Shown here piece after piece: positions 33,516 to 47,430 of a DNA stretch of 64,000 nt (the first letter of the stretch is position 1; every line of letters begins with the position of its first letter). The stretch covers positions 62,001 through 126,000 of the forward strand of contig MU119274.1 in assembly GCA_014904845.1 (NCBI GenBank), written 5' to 3'. Source of the DNA: Acephala macrosclerotiorum. Lineage: Eukaryota; Ascomycota; Leotiomycetes; Helotiales; Mollisiaceae. A program made the position numbers and the translations under genes. Below the pieces are notes generated by a model. It ran no database searches and was not told where the DNA came from. It was given only the letters and a program-made list of their open reading frames with translations.

Positions 33516-35659
33516 TTAAGGTGGTAAGATCTAACTAGGTGCGGGGACATTATATCCATTGCAGTGCTTACTTAGCACTAAAACCACTCGAAAGTCTAAC
33601 ACGCCCTTTGCTAAAAAGCACTATAGAAATATATCCATTCTAATGTCCAAAATAGTGTAAATAATTAATGCCTTCACGTGATCACCGCACTAACCATTAT
33701 TGTAATTTATCGTTTTTTATCTTTTATTAATTATAGCGTCGAATCGTCGTAAAAAGCTTTATTAAACTTTGTAGCGCTAGTTTTAACTACTTCGTAAAAA
33801 AGTTTATAAAAAATAAATTTTTTTTTTTTTTATAAAAATTCGATTTTAAATAAAAATTTTTTAATTTTTATTTTATAATTAAAAAGTATTTTAAATTTAT
33901 TTAAAAAAGTTTTCGTTTTATTTTAATTCGTTTTTTATTATTATTATTTTAATTTTTAAAATTCGTAAATAATATTATAATTTTTTTTATATTAAATTAA
34001 ATTTTATTTAAATTTATTATAAGTTTATAAATCGTAAATCGATTATAAAATAATTATTTTATAAAAATATTTACAATTTAATCGTTTTTTAAAATTGATT
34101 TAAAAATTTCGTATTTATATTAAAATCGATTATAAAAAAATTATTATAATATAAAATAAAAAAATTTTAAAATTATTTTTAATAATTTTTAATTATAATT
34201 TTTTTAATTAAATTATTTTTTTTACGATTTTATTTATTATTATAATTTTTATTTTTATTAAATTTTATATTATATTTTATTATTTTTATATTATTTATAA
34301 AATTATTTTATTTTTTAATATTATTATTTATTTTAAAAACGATTTATAATCGTTTTTAATTTTTTACGTAAAATCGAAAAATATATTATAATTTTTAATT
34401 AATTAAATAAAAATCGATTTTATTTAATTAGTTTTTTATTTTATTTTTTTATAAAATATAATTTTATAAAAATAATAAATTTAATTAATTTAAATATTTA
34501 AAATTAAATCGTAATAATAATTTATTTATATATATTTTTTAATAAATTATAAAAATATAATTTTTATAATTTTTTTCAATTTAAAATTTTATAAAAACGA
34601 TAATAAAATTAAAATTAAATTTTTTTTAACGTTTTTTAATTTTAGTTTTAATAATATTTATATTTGTTTTATTTTTAATAATTAATATATTATTAATAAA
34701 TAAAAAAATTACAATTAATTTTAAATATTATAAATTTTAATTTTATTAAATTATATTTAAAAAATTTATTTAAATTTATAAAATAAATATTTTTATTTTT
34801 GAATTTAAAATAAAATTTATAAAAAAATACAAAATTTTTTATATAAATTTTTTTTTAAAAAAAATTTCAAAAATATTAAATTTATATTAATATAATTTAT
34901 TTTTAAATTATATTTTATAATAAAAATAAACGTTTTAAAATAATTAATATTATAAATTTATTTAAATTTTTTAATAATAATTATAATTTTACGTTTAATT
35001 AATTAATTTATTATAAATATTAAATTTTTTTATTATTTAATAATTTTTTTATAATAATTTTATAAATATTTATTTTTTAAAAATTTTTAAATTTAATAAT
35101 AATTGTTTTTATTTAATTAAAATTTTTTTTTTAAAATTTTATTAACGATTAAAAATTTAAATAAAATATTAAATATATTTAAAAAAAAAAAAAGTTTTTA
35201 TTTAAATAAATAACGTTTAAAACTTTTATTAATTATTTTATTATTATATATTTTATTATTTATTATTTTTTTCGTTTTAATAAAAAAATTATAAAATTTT
35301 TTAATTTTTTTAATCGTTTAATTATTAATTTTTAATATTTGAAATAAATATTATTTTTAAATTTAATTAAAACTTTAAATATTAAAATTTTATTTAATTA
35401 TAAATTTTAAATTTATTTTAATTTTAATTTTATAAATATTTGTTTTAATATTATTAATTATTTTATGATTAAAAAAATAATTAATTAAAACGTTAATAAT
35501 AATATAATTATATATTATATTATTAATAATAAATAAATTTATTATAATATATTTAAACTTTTAAAAAATAAAAAACTTTAAAAATTTATATTTATAAAAT
35601 TTAATATTAATTAAAAAAGTTTTTTTTAATATTTTATAATTTAATAATTTATATATAAA

Positions 35660-36725
35660 ATATTTTTTTCGTTTTAAAAAAAAAAGTTCGTTCGTCGACT
35701 CGTAAGCGAGCCAATTAACGAACGGATTTTTTCTTTTTTTATTCGACGTACATTTTATTTTATAAACTTCGTAAAAACGTTTTTATAAAAGATTTTAATA
35801 ATTTATTTTTATTTTAAGTTTTAAATTAAAAGTTTTTAATTTAAACGTTTTATAAGTATTTAAAATTAATATAATTATTAAAATAATAATTTAAAATTTT
35901 ATTAAACGATAAAATCGAAAAATTAATAAACTTTTAAATACTTAAAATAAAAACGTATTACGAAGTTTTATATTACTAAGAAAAAACTTTTTAAAATTCT
36001 CGTTTTTTATATTAAATTATTATAATTAATTTAATTAATTTGAATTATTTTATTTAATATATAATTTTAAAAAAAAACTTTTTAAAATTTTTTTCGAAAA
36101 TTATACTATTATAATACTAAGTAAATATTTTAACGTCTTAAGTAAAAATATATTTTTAATAAAATTTTATATTAAAATTTTTTTTTTAAAATTCTCGTTT
36201 TTTATATTAAATTATTATAATTAATTCTATTAATTATAAATACTTATTACGATTATAATTATTAAAAAAAAAAAATTTAAAATTTTTTTTAAAAATTATA
36301 TAATTAAATATTTAATAAAAATAAAATTTAATATATTAGTATTTTAATATTTAAAATAAAAACGTATTTAAAGAATTTTACGATCGCGATTTTTATTAAA
36401 TACGATTATATTCTTTTGATTTACGTAATAACGAATTAATAAAATCGCTTAAAATTCGAAATTTAATAATATTTAATTGAGTTTTAATTTATTTATAAAT
36501 TTTATACAATTTAAATTAATTAATAAATGAAAATTATAAACGTAATTATAATCGCGAAATTTTAATATTTTTTATTAAAATAATTATTTATTATTTCGAA
36601 ATTTCGTAATTGTAAATTTTTTTAATAAATTAATTAAATTTAAATAAAATCGCTTATTATAAAAAGTATTAATATTACGTGTATATAAAAAAATTAATAT
36701 TAATTTTTAAAATAAACGATTAATT
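35660..36725 (+). repeat. LTR-like direct repeat, copy 1
   Basis: Matches 39288-40565 in the same orientation from the TTCGTTCG...GACTCGTAA block to TAAACGATTAATTA. It contains two units of an internal tandem repeat of about 200 bp (near 35.97 and 36.17 kb). It is more heavily mutated than copy 2. Confidence 0.75.
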
Positions 36726-37820
36726 ATTTTTAATAATATTTATAAAAAAAAATTTTATTTATTTAATTAATTTTTAAATTTTTTAATATTAATTTAATAT
36801 TTAAAAACAATTAAAAAATTTTATAATATTAAAAAATTAAATTTTCTTTTAATATAAAATTTAAATAAAATATATATTTTTTAATTTTTAAATTTAAATT
36901 TTAAAATTAATTATAAAAATATATTTATTAATATTTTATTTTTAATTCAAATTATATATTTTATAATATAATCTTATAAATTATAAATTTAATAAATATT
37001 TATATAATAAATAAAATTTATATTTAAAAAAATTAAATAATATTTTTTTTTTTAATAATTTTATTATTTGTTTTTTTTTAAAAGTTTATTTTATTTTATT
37101 TATTATATAAATTTTATATATTTTATATTTAATATATTTATATTTATAATATTAATATATAAACTTTTATAAAAAAAATTTAAAATTTATTATTTCGAAA
37201 AACTCGATTAATAATCGGATTTTTATTAATATATCTAAAATAATATTTATTAAATATATAATAATATTATTAATATAAAAAAAATTATAAATATTAATTA
37301 TTCGTTTTTTTTAAATATAATTATTATTTTAATATTTAATCGCGTTTATAATAATATCGTTTATTATAATAATTTAATTTAATATTTATTAACGTTTTAA
37401 ATATATAAAATAATAAAAATAATAAAAATAAAAAATATTTTTTATTAATATAAATTTTTATTTATTAAAAATAATATATAAAACTTATATATAAATATTT
37501 AATATATTTTTTAATTTTGTTTTTAAATAATAATTAAATAAATATTATAAATATAATAAAATAAATAATATTTTATTTATAATTATTATAATTTTTATTT
37601 ATTTAAAAAGAATTTTAATTTTATTTTTTATTAATTTTTTTATTTTATATTTAATTATATTAATTTAAATTAAATTTATTATAATTAACGAATTTTTTAT
37701 TATTATTATTATTATTTTAACGATTTTTAAATTTTTTATAATTATTATTATTAATAATAAATTAAATAATTCGTTAATTGATTATAAATTATAAATTTAA
37801 TATACGTATAAAAATCGAAG

Positions 37821-37905
37821 AATATAATTTTAATTTTAATATAAATAGTACTAATTTCAATTTAATTCAATATTATATATAATTATTAAATTAATATTAT
37901 ATTTA
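37821..37905 (+). repeat. Mutated copy of terminal repeat of element T
   Basis: Aligns without gaps to 45241-45325. Of 85 columns 31 differ; 30 are C-to-T or G-to-A in this copy and one is T-to-C. CpG sites are lost here too. Confidence 0.85.
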
Positions 37906-39287
37906 TATTAATAATTATTTTTTTATAATAAAAATTAATTTAATTTAATTATTTAAAAAAACGTTATTGTTTTTTTTTATTATAATTTATTAATATTTTA
38001 ATATATAAATTATATAATTAAATTTTAAAAAAAACGTTAATAAATTAATATTATTTTTAAAATTTATTAAAAATTATAAATATTAAAATTAGAATAATTT
38101 TTCTTTTTTTAATTTTATAAATTAAATAATTATAAAATTTAAAATATAATACAAAAAAAAAATTTAATTTTTTTTTTAATTTTTTATATTATTTTTATTT
38201 TTTTAATTTATTTTTTTATTCGAATTTTAAAATAATTTATATTTAAAAACTTTTTTAAAGTTTTATTAAATTTTTTATAATTTTTTACGTTTATATAATT
38301 AATAAAAAATTATAATATTAATTATAAAACGCTTTTTTGTAATCGTTTTTAATTTAATATTTATTAATTTAAATTTTTTATTTTAATTTTTTTATTATAA
38401 TTAAATTATATTTTCAAATTAAATTAAAATATATTTATTAAAAATTTAATTTTATTAAATTTGTTTTTTATAAAAATAATTTTTTTTATTAATATAAACG
38501 TATTATTAATTTATATTTTAATAATTATAATTAAAAAATAAAAATCGTATATGAATATAATTATAAATCAATTTTTTTATAATATTTATAATATATAATT
38601 TATTAATATATTTTTATTTTTATAATTTTATATAAAAACTTTAAAATAATTATAATTATATTTAATAAATATAAATAATATTTTTTTTTAATAAACGTAT
38701 TAATATAAATCATTAAAAATTTATTATAAATTAAATATAAATTTAAATAATATTATAAAATTAAATTAAAAAAAATATTAAAACGATATTTAATTGTTAT
38801 TTAATTTTTTAAATTATTAAAAATTATATAAAAACTTTTTTTATTATTATTATATTTTTAAATTATTAATTTCGATTTTTTATAAAAAATATTAATAATT
38901 TTATTTTTAATTTCGTTAATTAATTTTAAATTAAAAATTCGAATTTTAATATATTTATTAAAATTATATTAAACGAAATTAAAAATTCTTTTTATAATTA
39001 AATTATTAATTTTTTTTTTAAAACGTTTTAAATAATTATTTAAAAATTATAATTATATTTTTTTTTTATAATTTTAATAATAATATTATATCGTTATTTT
39101 TTAATTATTATAAAAATTATAAAATTTTTAATTTTTTTAATAATAATAATAAAAAATTAATCGTTAAAATTTTTATAATTTTTTTAATTATTTTTAATAA
39201 AATTATAATATTTATTTTATTTAAATTTTTTATTAAATATATTTTTATTTTATAATTTTTTATTTATTTCGTTTAATTAAAAAAAAA

Positions 39288-40565
39288 ATATTTTTCTCGT
39301 TTCGAAAAAAAAAATTCGTTCGTAGTCGACTCGTAAACGAATTAATTAATAAACGAATTTTTTATTTCGATATTCGATGTATATTTTACTTCGTAAACTT
39401 CGTAAAAACGTTTTTATAAAAGTTTTAAAGTCTTCGACTTTAATAATTTATTTTTATTTTAAGTTTCAAATTAAAAACTTTTAATTTAAACGTTTTATAA
39501 ATATTTAAAATTAATATAATTATTAAAAAATAGTAATTTAAAATTCTATCGAACGATAAAATTAATAAATTAATAAGTTTATTAATATTTAAAATAAAAA
39601 CGCACTGTGAAACTTTATATTACTAGGGAAATACTCTTTGGAATTTTCGTTTTTTATATTAAATTACTATAATCGATTTAATCAATTTGAATTACTTTAT
39701 TTAGTATATAATTCCAAAGAAAAATTCTTTGAAACTTTTTTCGAGAACTGCGTAATTATTCCAGTATTTAAATATTTTAATACTTTAAACAAAAACGCAA
39801 TTTTAATAAAATTACTTTTTAAAATTCTCGTTTTTTATATTAAATTAATACGATTAATTTTATTAATTATAAATACTTATTACGATTATATTTACTAGAA
39901 AAAAACTCTTTAAAACTTTTTTTAAAAATTGTACAATTATAAAATTAATAAAAATAAAATTTTAATATACTAATATTTAAATACTTAAAGTAAAAACGTA
40001 TTTGTTTTAATATAATCTCAATTTATACTAAGAAAATATTCTTTGAAACTTTCGTTTTATATTTAATTATTACGATTAATTTAATTAATTATAAAAAAAT
40101 ATTCTTTAAAATTTTCGTTAAAAATTGCGCAATTAAAATAAAATGTTTTAATATTTTTACAGTTTAAAACTTTAGTACTTAAAGTAAAAACGCACTTAAA
40201 AATTTTTTACAATTGTAATTTTAATTAAATACGATTATATTTTATAAATTTGCGTAATAACGAATTAATAAAATTATTTAAAATTTAAAATTTAAAAATA
40301 TTTAATCGAGTTTCAATTTATTTACAAGTTTTATACTATTTAAATTAATTAATAAATTATAATTATAAGCGCAATTGTAATCGTAAAATTTTAATATTTT
40401 TTATTAAAACGATTACGTATTATTTCGAAATTATATAATAATAAAAATTTTTAATAAATTAATTAAATTTAAATAAAATCGCTTATAATTAAAATAATTC
40501 GTATTATATAAATTATACGTAATTTAATAAAAATTAATATTAGTTTTTAAAGCGAACAATTAATT
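39288..40565 (+). repeat. LTR-like direct repeat, copy 2
   Basis: Same repeat as 35660-36725, about 210 bp longer because it holds three rather than two ~200-bp internal units (near 39.63, 39.82 and 40.02 kb). The spacing of 2.56 kb between the copies would suit a degraded or shortened LTR retrotransposon. Confidence 0.75.
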
Positions 40566-42096
40566 AAAAAAAAAAATTTTAATTAAAAAATAATAAATTT
40601 TTTTTTGGATTTTTTTTTGAATTTTTTTAATTATTTTTTTTAATTATTAATTCGATTATAAATTTTTAATATTTTTTTTTATATAAAAAATTTTAATAAT
40701 CGTTAAATAAAAATTAATTAATTTATAAAATATATTAATTATATATATTTTTTTATTAATTATTAATAATTTATATAATTTTTTTTATTTGTTTTTTTTA
40801 TATTTAAATCGTTTTTTATTATAAATATATAAATAACGTATTTTTTTAATAATTAATAATAACGACGTATTATTATTAATTATTTTAAAAAATATTTTAA
40901 AAATTAATAATATAAATATAATATTATTTACTTTTATTAAATTGTTAATAATTTTAATTATTATTTATAAAATTATATTTTTATTAATTCAATATTTAAT
41001 TAATATATTATAAATAATTTTATAAATTTAATATAATAAAATATAATATTTTTTTTATTTTTTTTATATTATTATAAATTTTAATTATTATTATTTTAAC
41101 GTTTTATTAAAATTTTATAAATAAAAAGTTTTTTTTAACGTTATAAATAATATAATTTAATATATATATAATATATTTTATATTATTTTTATAAATATAT
41201 TTTTTATAAATTTAATAATTTAAAATATTATAAACGAATTTATTATTTATAAAATTAAATTTTTATTTAAATATAAAACGTTAATAATAATTAATATAAT
41301 TTTAAATTAAATTTTTTTTTAATTAATATAATAATATATATAAATAATTTTATTTTTTTAAATTAAAATTTTTTTTAAATTATTAAATTTTATATTTATA
41401 AAAATAATATAAAAAATAATAATATTTAATAAAATATTAATTTAAAAATTTTTTTATAATAAAATAATATTTTTATTAAAATGAATTTTATAAGTTTTAA
41501 TTAAATATTAATATTAAATTTTTATAATATTTTAAATTATAATTAATTAATAATTAATATTTTAACGATTTTATTATTTAATATAATTTTTTAAAAAACT
41601 TTTAAAAAATATTAATTTAATTTAAATAATTTAAATTATTATAATAAAATATTAAATATATATTTTTTTTAATAATATAATAAATAAATTAATTATTTAA
41701 ATTAATTATTATTTACGTATTATTAATTTTTTTAAATTTAATAATATAATTTTTATTTTTATTTTTTATATTTATATTTATTAATAATTTATTATATATT
41801 AAATTTATTATTAAAATTTTATATATATTTATTATCGTTTTTTTATTATATATTTTATAAATTAATATTTTAATTTATTATAAATATAATATTTTTTTTA
41901 ATATAATTTTTATAATATTTATTTTAAAAAAAATTTTAATTTTAATATTTTGAATTTTATTTTTAATTACGTTTTTTATTTCGTTTTTTATAAACGTAAT
42001 TAATTTAATTTTAATTAAATTTTTATTTTTTTTAATTTTAAAAAATAAAATTTAAATTATATTATTATATTTATATAATCGCGTTATAATATTTAA

Positions 42097-43740
42097 TATA
42101 TTTTTATTTCGTTCTTCGATTAAATAATATTTAATACGATTTGTATTTCGCGAATATATTTTATTTTTTTTTTATTTTTATATTTATTACGTTTATTTTA
42201 CATTCGATCGAAAATAATTACTATTTTAAATTTATTTTAAATTTATTTAACGATTTAATTTTCAAATTAAAAGTTTGTAATTTGAATATTTTATAAGTAT
42301 TTAAAACTAAAATAATTCTCGTTAATATATAAAAAATAATTTATTTAAAAATTTTTTTTTTTAAAATCGAATAAATTGATAAAAGTTTTATTAAAATTTT
42401 ATATTAAAAAAAACTTTTTAAAATTTTCGTTTTTTATATTAAATTATTACAATTAATTCAATTAATTATATTTGTTAAAAAAAAACTTTTTAAAATTTTT
42501 TTTTTGCGATTTACAATTTTTTAAATTTATATTATAATATTATTAATTGTATTTTTTTAATATAAATTTTATTAAATAATAAAAACTTTTTAATAAATAT
42601 AAATTTCAATTTATAATATTTCGCAATTAAAATTAAAATTGCGTAATAATTACATCAGAAAAAATATTTTTTGCTAGTCGTTTTACCGAAAGACACGTGC
42701 GCTAGTAGCGCTATTAGCGAGCCAATGACAATTTAATCGATTGCTAGCGCTATCGACTATTTTAATCTAGTACTAACAGCGCTAGTTCAGTACCAATAGT
42801 ATCAAAGCATTATTAATAGTATCAATTTAAAACTAAATACTTAGATATTTGAAACTTATAATCTATAGTATTTATTTAGTCTATTATAAAAGTTTCAAGT
42901 AAATTTATCGAGCGCGCATTAAAATATTAAATTGCAAAATTGAAAACTATTGAGTTTTGATATTTTTCACTAAAAAACTAGCGACCGCGCTTTATTCGAT
43001 CAATAGATTTTTATCGTCTTATAAATCATACAAATAAATAAAAATAAAAATTGAAAATATTAACGCTATTTAAAATCTGATCGTAGAATCAATCGATTCA
43101 AACAAAATTTACGCGCGTAGAAAGTACTAGTAAGCACTGCGAGCGAGTACTACAATTAATTAGTATTGAGTATTGAGAACTTAAGATGAGACACTTAGAA
43201 ATTGAGCGATTCAATTGATTAAGTGTAGCTGTATAAAGGCCGCGCGCAGCCGTCTGCAGTCGCCGAGAACCGAGAGTTTTAGTGTTCTTATGGACTTAGA
43301 TTTACTTGTCAATCGATTATCATTAGGCGCCAAAGTTTTAGACATACAATAACTGCGTAGCGCGCGCTATTAACAAGCCGCTAGTACTATTGGCAACCAA
43401 TTAATATATAAAAAATTTTTTTGATGTATTAATTTAAATAAATTACAATTAAAAATATAAACGATTTAAATATAAATTTAATTTATAATTCAATTATAAT
43501 AAATTTATTAAATTAATAATTAAATAAATAAAATCGTAAAACTTTTGAAATTTTAATATTTTTAAATTCGATTATATAGTAGTTTTAAATATTTAAAATA
43601 TTTTAATTTTTTTTTCGAACGTTTTAAATTAATTATTCTCGATTAAAATTAAATATAATATTTTTTATTTTTATATTTTATAAATTTTAATTTAATTAAA
43701 TTTTTTAAATTTAATTTAATAAGTTTTATTAAAATAATTA
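42097..43740 (+). repeat. LTR-like repeat R2, copy 1 (split by an insertion)
   Basis: Matches 55348-56220 directly, apart from the 774-bp element at 42653-43426. Shared landmarks are TTTAATACGATTT, CATTCGATCGAAAATAA and TAAATAAAATCGTAAAA. It is related in part to the 35.7/39.3 kb LTR-like repeat. Confidence 0.7.
42653..43426 (+). mobile_element. 774-bp non-mutated TIR element with TA target duplication
   Basis: Flanked by TA (42651-42652 and 43427-43428). Ends are inverted: CATCAGAAAAAATATTTT at the left, CATCAAAAAAATTTTTTA (reverse complement of the right end). Removing it with one TA restores the sequence of the unoccupied R2 copy near 55.91 kb, apart from two C/T differences. Composition is far less AT-rich than the host repeat, and CpA sites are intact. 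It has several GCGCTA/CTAGTAC subterminal motifs and no transposase ORF. TA duplication suggests Tc1/mariner-type mobilisation, as a MITE. Confidence 0.8.
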
Positions 43741-45240
43741 TAAAATATAAAAAGAATTAAAAAAAAAAAATTTCTTTTTAAATCGTAATATTTTATTTTT
43801 AAACTCGAAAATTAAAATAAGTTTTTAATTATTAATAAACGACGTAAAAATATTACGAGATTTAAAAGTTTTTTACGAGTAAAAATCGTTTTTTATTTTT
43901 TTATTTTACGTTGTATTAAACAATTATTAATCGTAATTTAATATAAATACTTTTAAAAATATTAATAAATTTATAAAAAATAAAATTATATTTTTTAATA
44001 ATTTAATTTTATAAATTATATTTTTTATTAAATTAATTATAATAGTTTTTATTAAAAAAAAATTTTATAAAAATATATATAATTAATAATTTTTTTTAAT
44101 TTTAAAATAATTTTTTATTTTTATTATTAATATAATAAAATTGAATTTTTTTTTTTAATTTTAAAATAATTTTTTATTTTTATTATTAATATAATAAAAT
44201 TGAATTTTTTTTTAAAAAATATATTTATACGTTTTATAAAATTAATAAAAAATATTTTATTATATTAATTTTAAAATAATTCGATTTTATTATAATAATT
44301 ATAAAAAATTAATAATTTATAATTAAAAATATTATATAATTCTTTATTAAATTTATTAATAATTTAATAAAAATATTTTATAAATTATTATATTATTTTA
44401 ATTATTATTAAAAAAATTATTAATAAATAAATTAAATATTTTATATTATATTAAATAAATTTATATTTATAAAAAAAATATAAAAAATAATTATAAAAAA
44501 AATTTATTAATAAAATTAATAATAAACTTTTTATTTTTTAATATTTAAATTTTATAAATATATAAAAATTTTTATTAATAACGTATAAAATTTTTATATA
44601 TATTTTTTAAAAATTTTTTAAAATTTTTTTATAAATTATAATTTGATTATATATTTTTTTTATATATTTTAAAATAATAAAAAATATATTTATTTAATAT
44701 TATTTTATTAAATATTTTTTTTTATTTATTTTTATTATAAAAAAATAATTATATAATAAATAATAAAAAAATTAAAAATATTAATTCGAATTTAAATAAA
44801 TATTATTATTAATATTTATATACTTTTAATTAAATAATAAATAAAAATATAAATCTTTTTTAAAAATTCGTTTTTAATATAATTTTAAATAAATTAATAT
44901 AAATTTAAAATTATTTTTACGTTTTTTTATTCGTTTTTTATAAACGTTATTATTTTATATAATAAATATAAATTTAAAAAATAAATATAAAATTAAAATC
45001 GTTTTTATATTAATTTTTTATAAAAAATAAATTATTTAAAATTTTTTTTTTTTTTTTATAAATTAGTTTTTTTTTAAATAAAAATTTAATTATTTTATAA
45101 TTAATTAAATAATTATTAATTAATATTAATATTATTAAAAATATTTATTATTAATAATAAATTAAAAATAAATTAAATAAATTAAATAATTCGTTAATTA
45201 ATTATAAGTCGTAAATTTAATAAACGTATAAAAATCGAAA

Positions 45241-45325
45241 AATATAATCTTAACTCTAGTGCAAACGGCGCTAGTCCCGATCTGGCCTAGTGCCGCACGT
45301 GATTATTAAACTAATATTGTATTTA
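45241..45325 (+). repeat. Non-mutated terminal repeat of element T with palindrome
   Basis: Island of normal composition inside the isochore. It carries an imperfect palindrome GGCGCTAGTCCCGA...GGCCTAGTGCCGC and CACGTG at 45296-45301. It is the unmutated counterpart of 37821-37905 and the inverse of 56489-56575. Confidence 0.8.
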
Positions 45326-46620
45326 CAATTATAATTCGATTTAAAATTTTATTATTAATAATTAATTTTTTAATTATTACGAATTAAAGTTTTTAAAACT
45401 TAAAACGATTTATAAACTTTTTAATTTTTTTAAAAATTTTAAATTTTTTTTATTTAAAATTTATTTATTAAATAAATATTTAAATAAAATTAATAATTTT
45501 ATTATATTTTTTAAATTCGTTTTAAAATTTTTTAATATTTTTAAAAAAAATTAATAAAAAAATTTATTTTATAATTTATCGTTTATATTATTTAAAATAA
45601 TTTAAATAATTTTAATAAATTTCTTTTTAAATTATAATTTAATTAATTAATATAAAAAAAACCGATTTTAACTTTTTATTATTAATTAATTTAATAATAT
45701 AAATATTAATAAAAATAATTAAATAAAAAATTTTAAATTGAAAATAATTATTTTTTATAAGAATTTTAATTTTATTTTATTTATAAATATAATATAATAT
45801 TATAAAATTAATATTTTAAAATAAAAAAATATAACGATTTTAATAAATATTTTTTAAATTTATAATTTATTAATTTAAATAATATATTTAATTAATTTAA
45901 TTAATTAATTAAAATAATAAAATTTAATTAAATACGAAAATATTATATTTATTATAATATTTATTTAATATTAAAATTAATTAAAAATTTAATAATTATT
46001 TTTATATATAAAAAATTTAAATTTGAAATTATAAAAAAAATCGTTATTTATTTCAATAAAAATATTAATAAAAATAAATATATAAATATTTATATAATAC
46101 GAAAATTAAAAATATAAATTAATATTTAAAAATTTAATATAAAATTATAATAAAATAAATTATATAATTATATAAATATAATATAACGAATTTATATCGC
46201 GATAAATATAATATAATTTTATTTTATATTATTAATATTAAAATAATATAATAATATAATAATATTAAATAAATAAAAAAATTTATATATTAATTTTGTT
46301 TAAATTTAATATTATATAATAAAAAAAAAATTAAATAAACTTTAATTTATTATTATAATATAATAATACAAATATTTAAAATAATAATTAAATTATTTTT
46401 TTTTAAATATTAAAAAAAATTTAATATAAAAATTATAATTATTAAATAAATAATAATTGCGATTTTTTAACTATTAATAAACTTTATTTATATTAATATA
46501 TATTTTAAATTTTTAAATTTTAATTTTATAACCAAATATAATATTCGAGTACTAAAACCGTTTAATTTAACGATTTTGATCGTTATTTTACGCGACGATT
46601 ATTTTACAAATAAAATTTAT

Positions 46621-47430
46621 TTGATCCACCACTGAAGATCTCCTTGTGACGACAAGCTAAACCGAGTAATGCCATATATGCAAAATTTAGACTATCTTGA
46701 GTAAAGCACGAAGCTTTTATCTAATAACTAACACCTCTAGTCCAGCACGCATGTTTGTCACGTGACTCTTATCATGCACTTGAGGTTTCTGTCGCGGGGT
46801 TCCCAGTTGAAGGCATAGTAATTTAAGTCTTATACTAAGTTATTATTACCGCTTTGCTGCATTGTGGTTCTAGTGTGTCACCAGAGCCTGCTTGTTCGTT
46901 TTCGAACCTATGTAGTCTTAATGTCCGTCTTTTCAGTTTGACCGCCGTTGATACCGTTAATGTTCTTCGATAGCAGACTTAACTTCGTATGAGATACTCT
47001 TCCTTCCTCTCCCGGGTGCCATGAGCTGCTTCCATTATTCGTTGCTACGACAGTCTCAATCCAATTCAGAATGTGGCACGAATGTCAGCATCACAACGCG
47101 TTCCACAGCACATGCATGTCAGGTGATGATAGCAGAGCCGACTATAATTCTATATCAAAAATTTGCAGGGTCTATCAAACCTTTAGAGGCAGTGATAACA
47201 GCCCCATAGCCCATTTCCTCGCGTTGATAGACTCAGGTAGTGCTTGGCCGTCGTGGATAAAATTGAGCCCCCCCGCGTGCTTGGTACTTCTAGATCTGCA
47301 TGTCGAATGAGTGACGAATATAAAGGGTTGTAATGTTAATGGGTGCATACCTTCTCAATATCTGGCACTAATTTAAGTAGTGTTCAAACTCCCAATCCCT
47401 CCTAGCGTGGTGAACTGCTCGGCCTCCCCA
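46621..47430. other. Spacer between isochore and NLR gene
   Basis: Normal base composition, with CACGTG at 46759-46764. Short frames only. It should include the 3' UTR of the NLR gene. Confidence 0.4.

Larger units (their letters stand above)
40980..45325 (-). mobile_element. Element T, minus-oriented copy, interrupted
   Basis: Several stretches match the right-hand isochore in reverse complement: 40980-41230 with 55075-55330, 41350-42050 with about 53600-54260, and 44480-45325 with 52757-53580. The copy is split by repeat R2 (about 42097-43740) plus about 0.7 kb of other AT-rich sequence. Its outer end is the terminal repeat at 45241-45325. No coding capacity survives. Confidence 0.65.
33690..46620. 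repeat. AT-rich RIP-degraded isochore 1
   Basis: About 12.9 kb of extremely AT-rich sequence with no credible ORF; the only longer frame (39638-39898) is low-complexity Phe/Ile/Asn and is rejected. Repeat copies inside it differ mainly by C-to-T and G-to-A. Surviving C and G sit mostly in CpG: lines 34321-34380, 37321-37380 and 53221-53280 hold ten C and ten G on the plus strand, all in CpG. Boundaries are abrupt at both ends. The content is nested transposon copies, detailed in separate entries. Confidence 0.9.

Noticed and set aside
39638..39898. 86-residue plus frame in the isochore
   Set aside because: Composed of Phe, Ile, Asn, Tyr and Leu from AT-rich codons inside an LTR-like repeat; no ATG-context or family signal.
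33690..46620. Regional centromere
   Set aside because: AT-rich RIP DNA with CACGTG nearby recalls fungal centromeres, but both blocks resolve into dispersed transposon copies and an intact gene lies between them. No evidence beyond composition.
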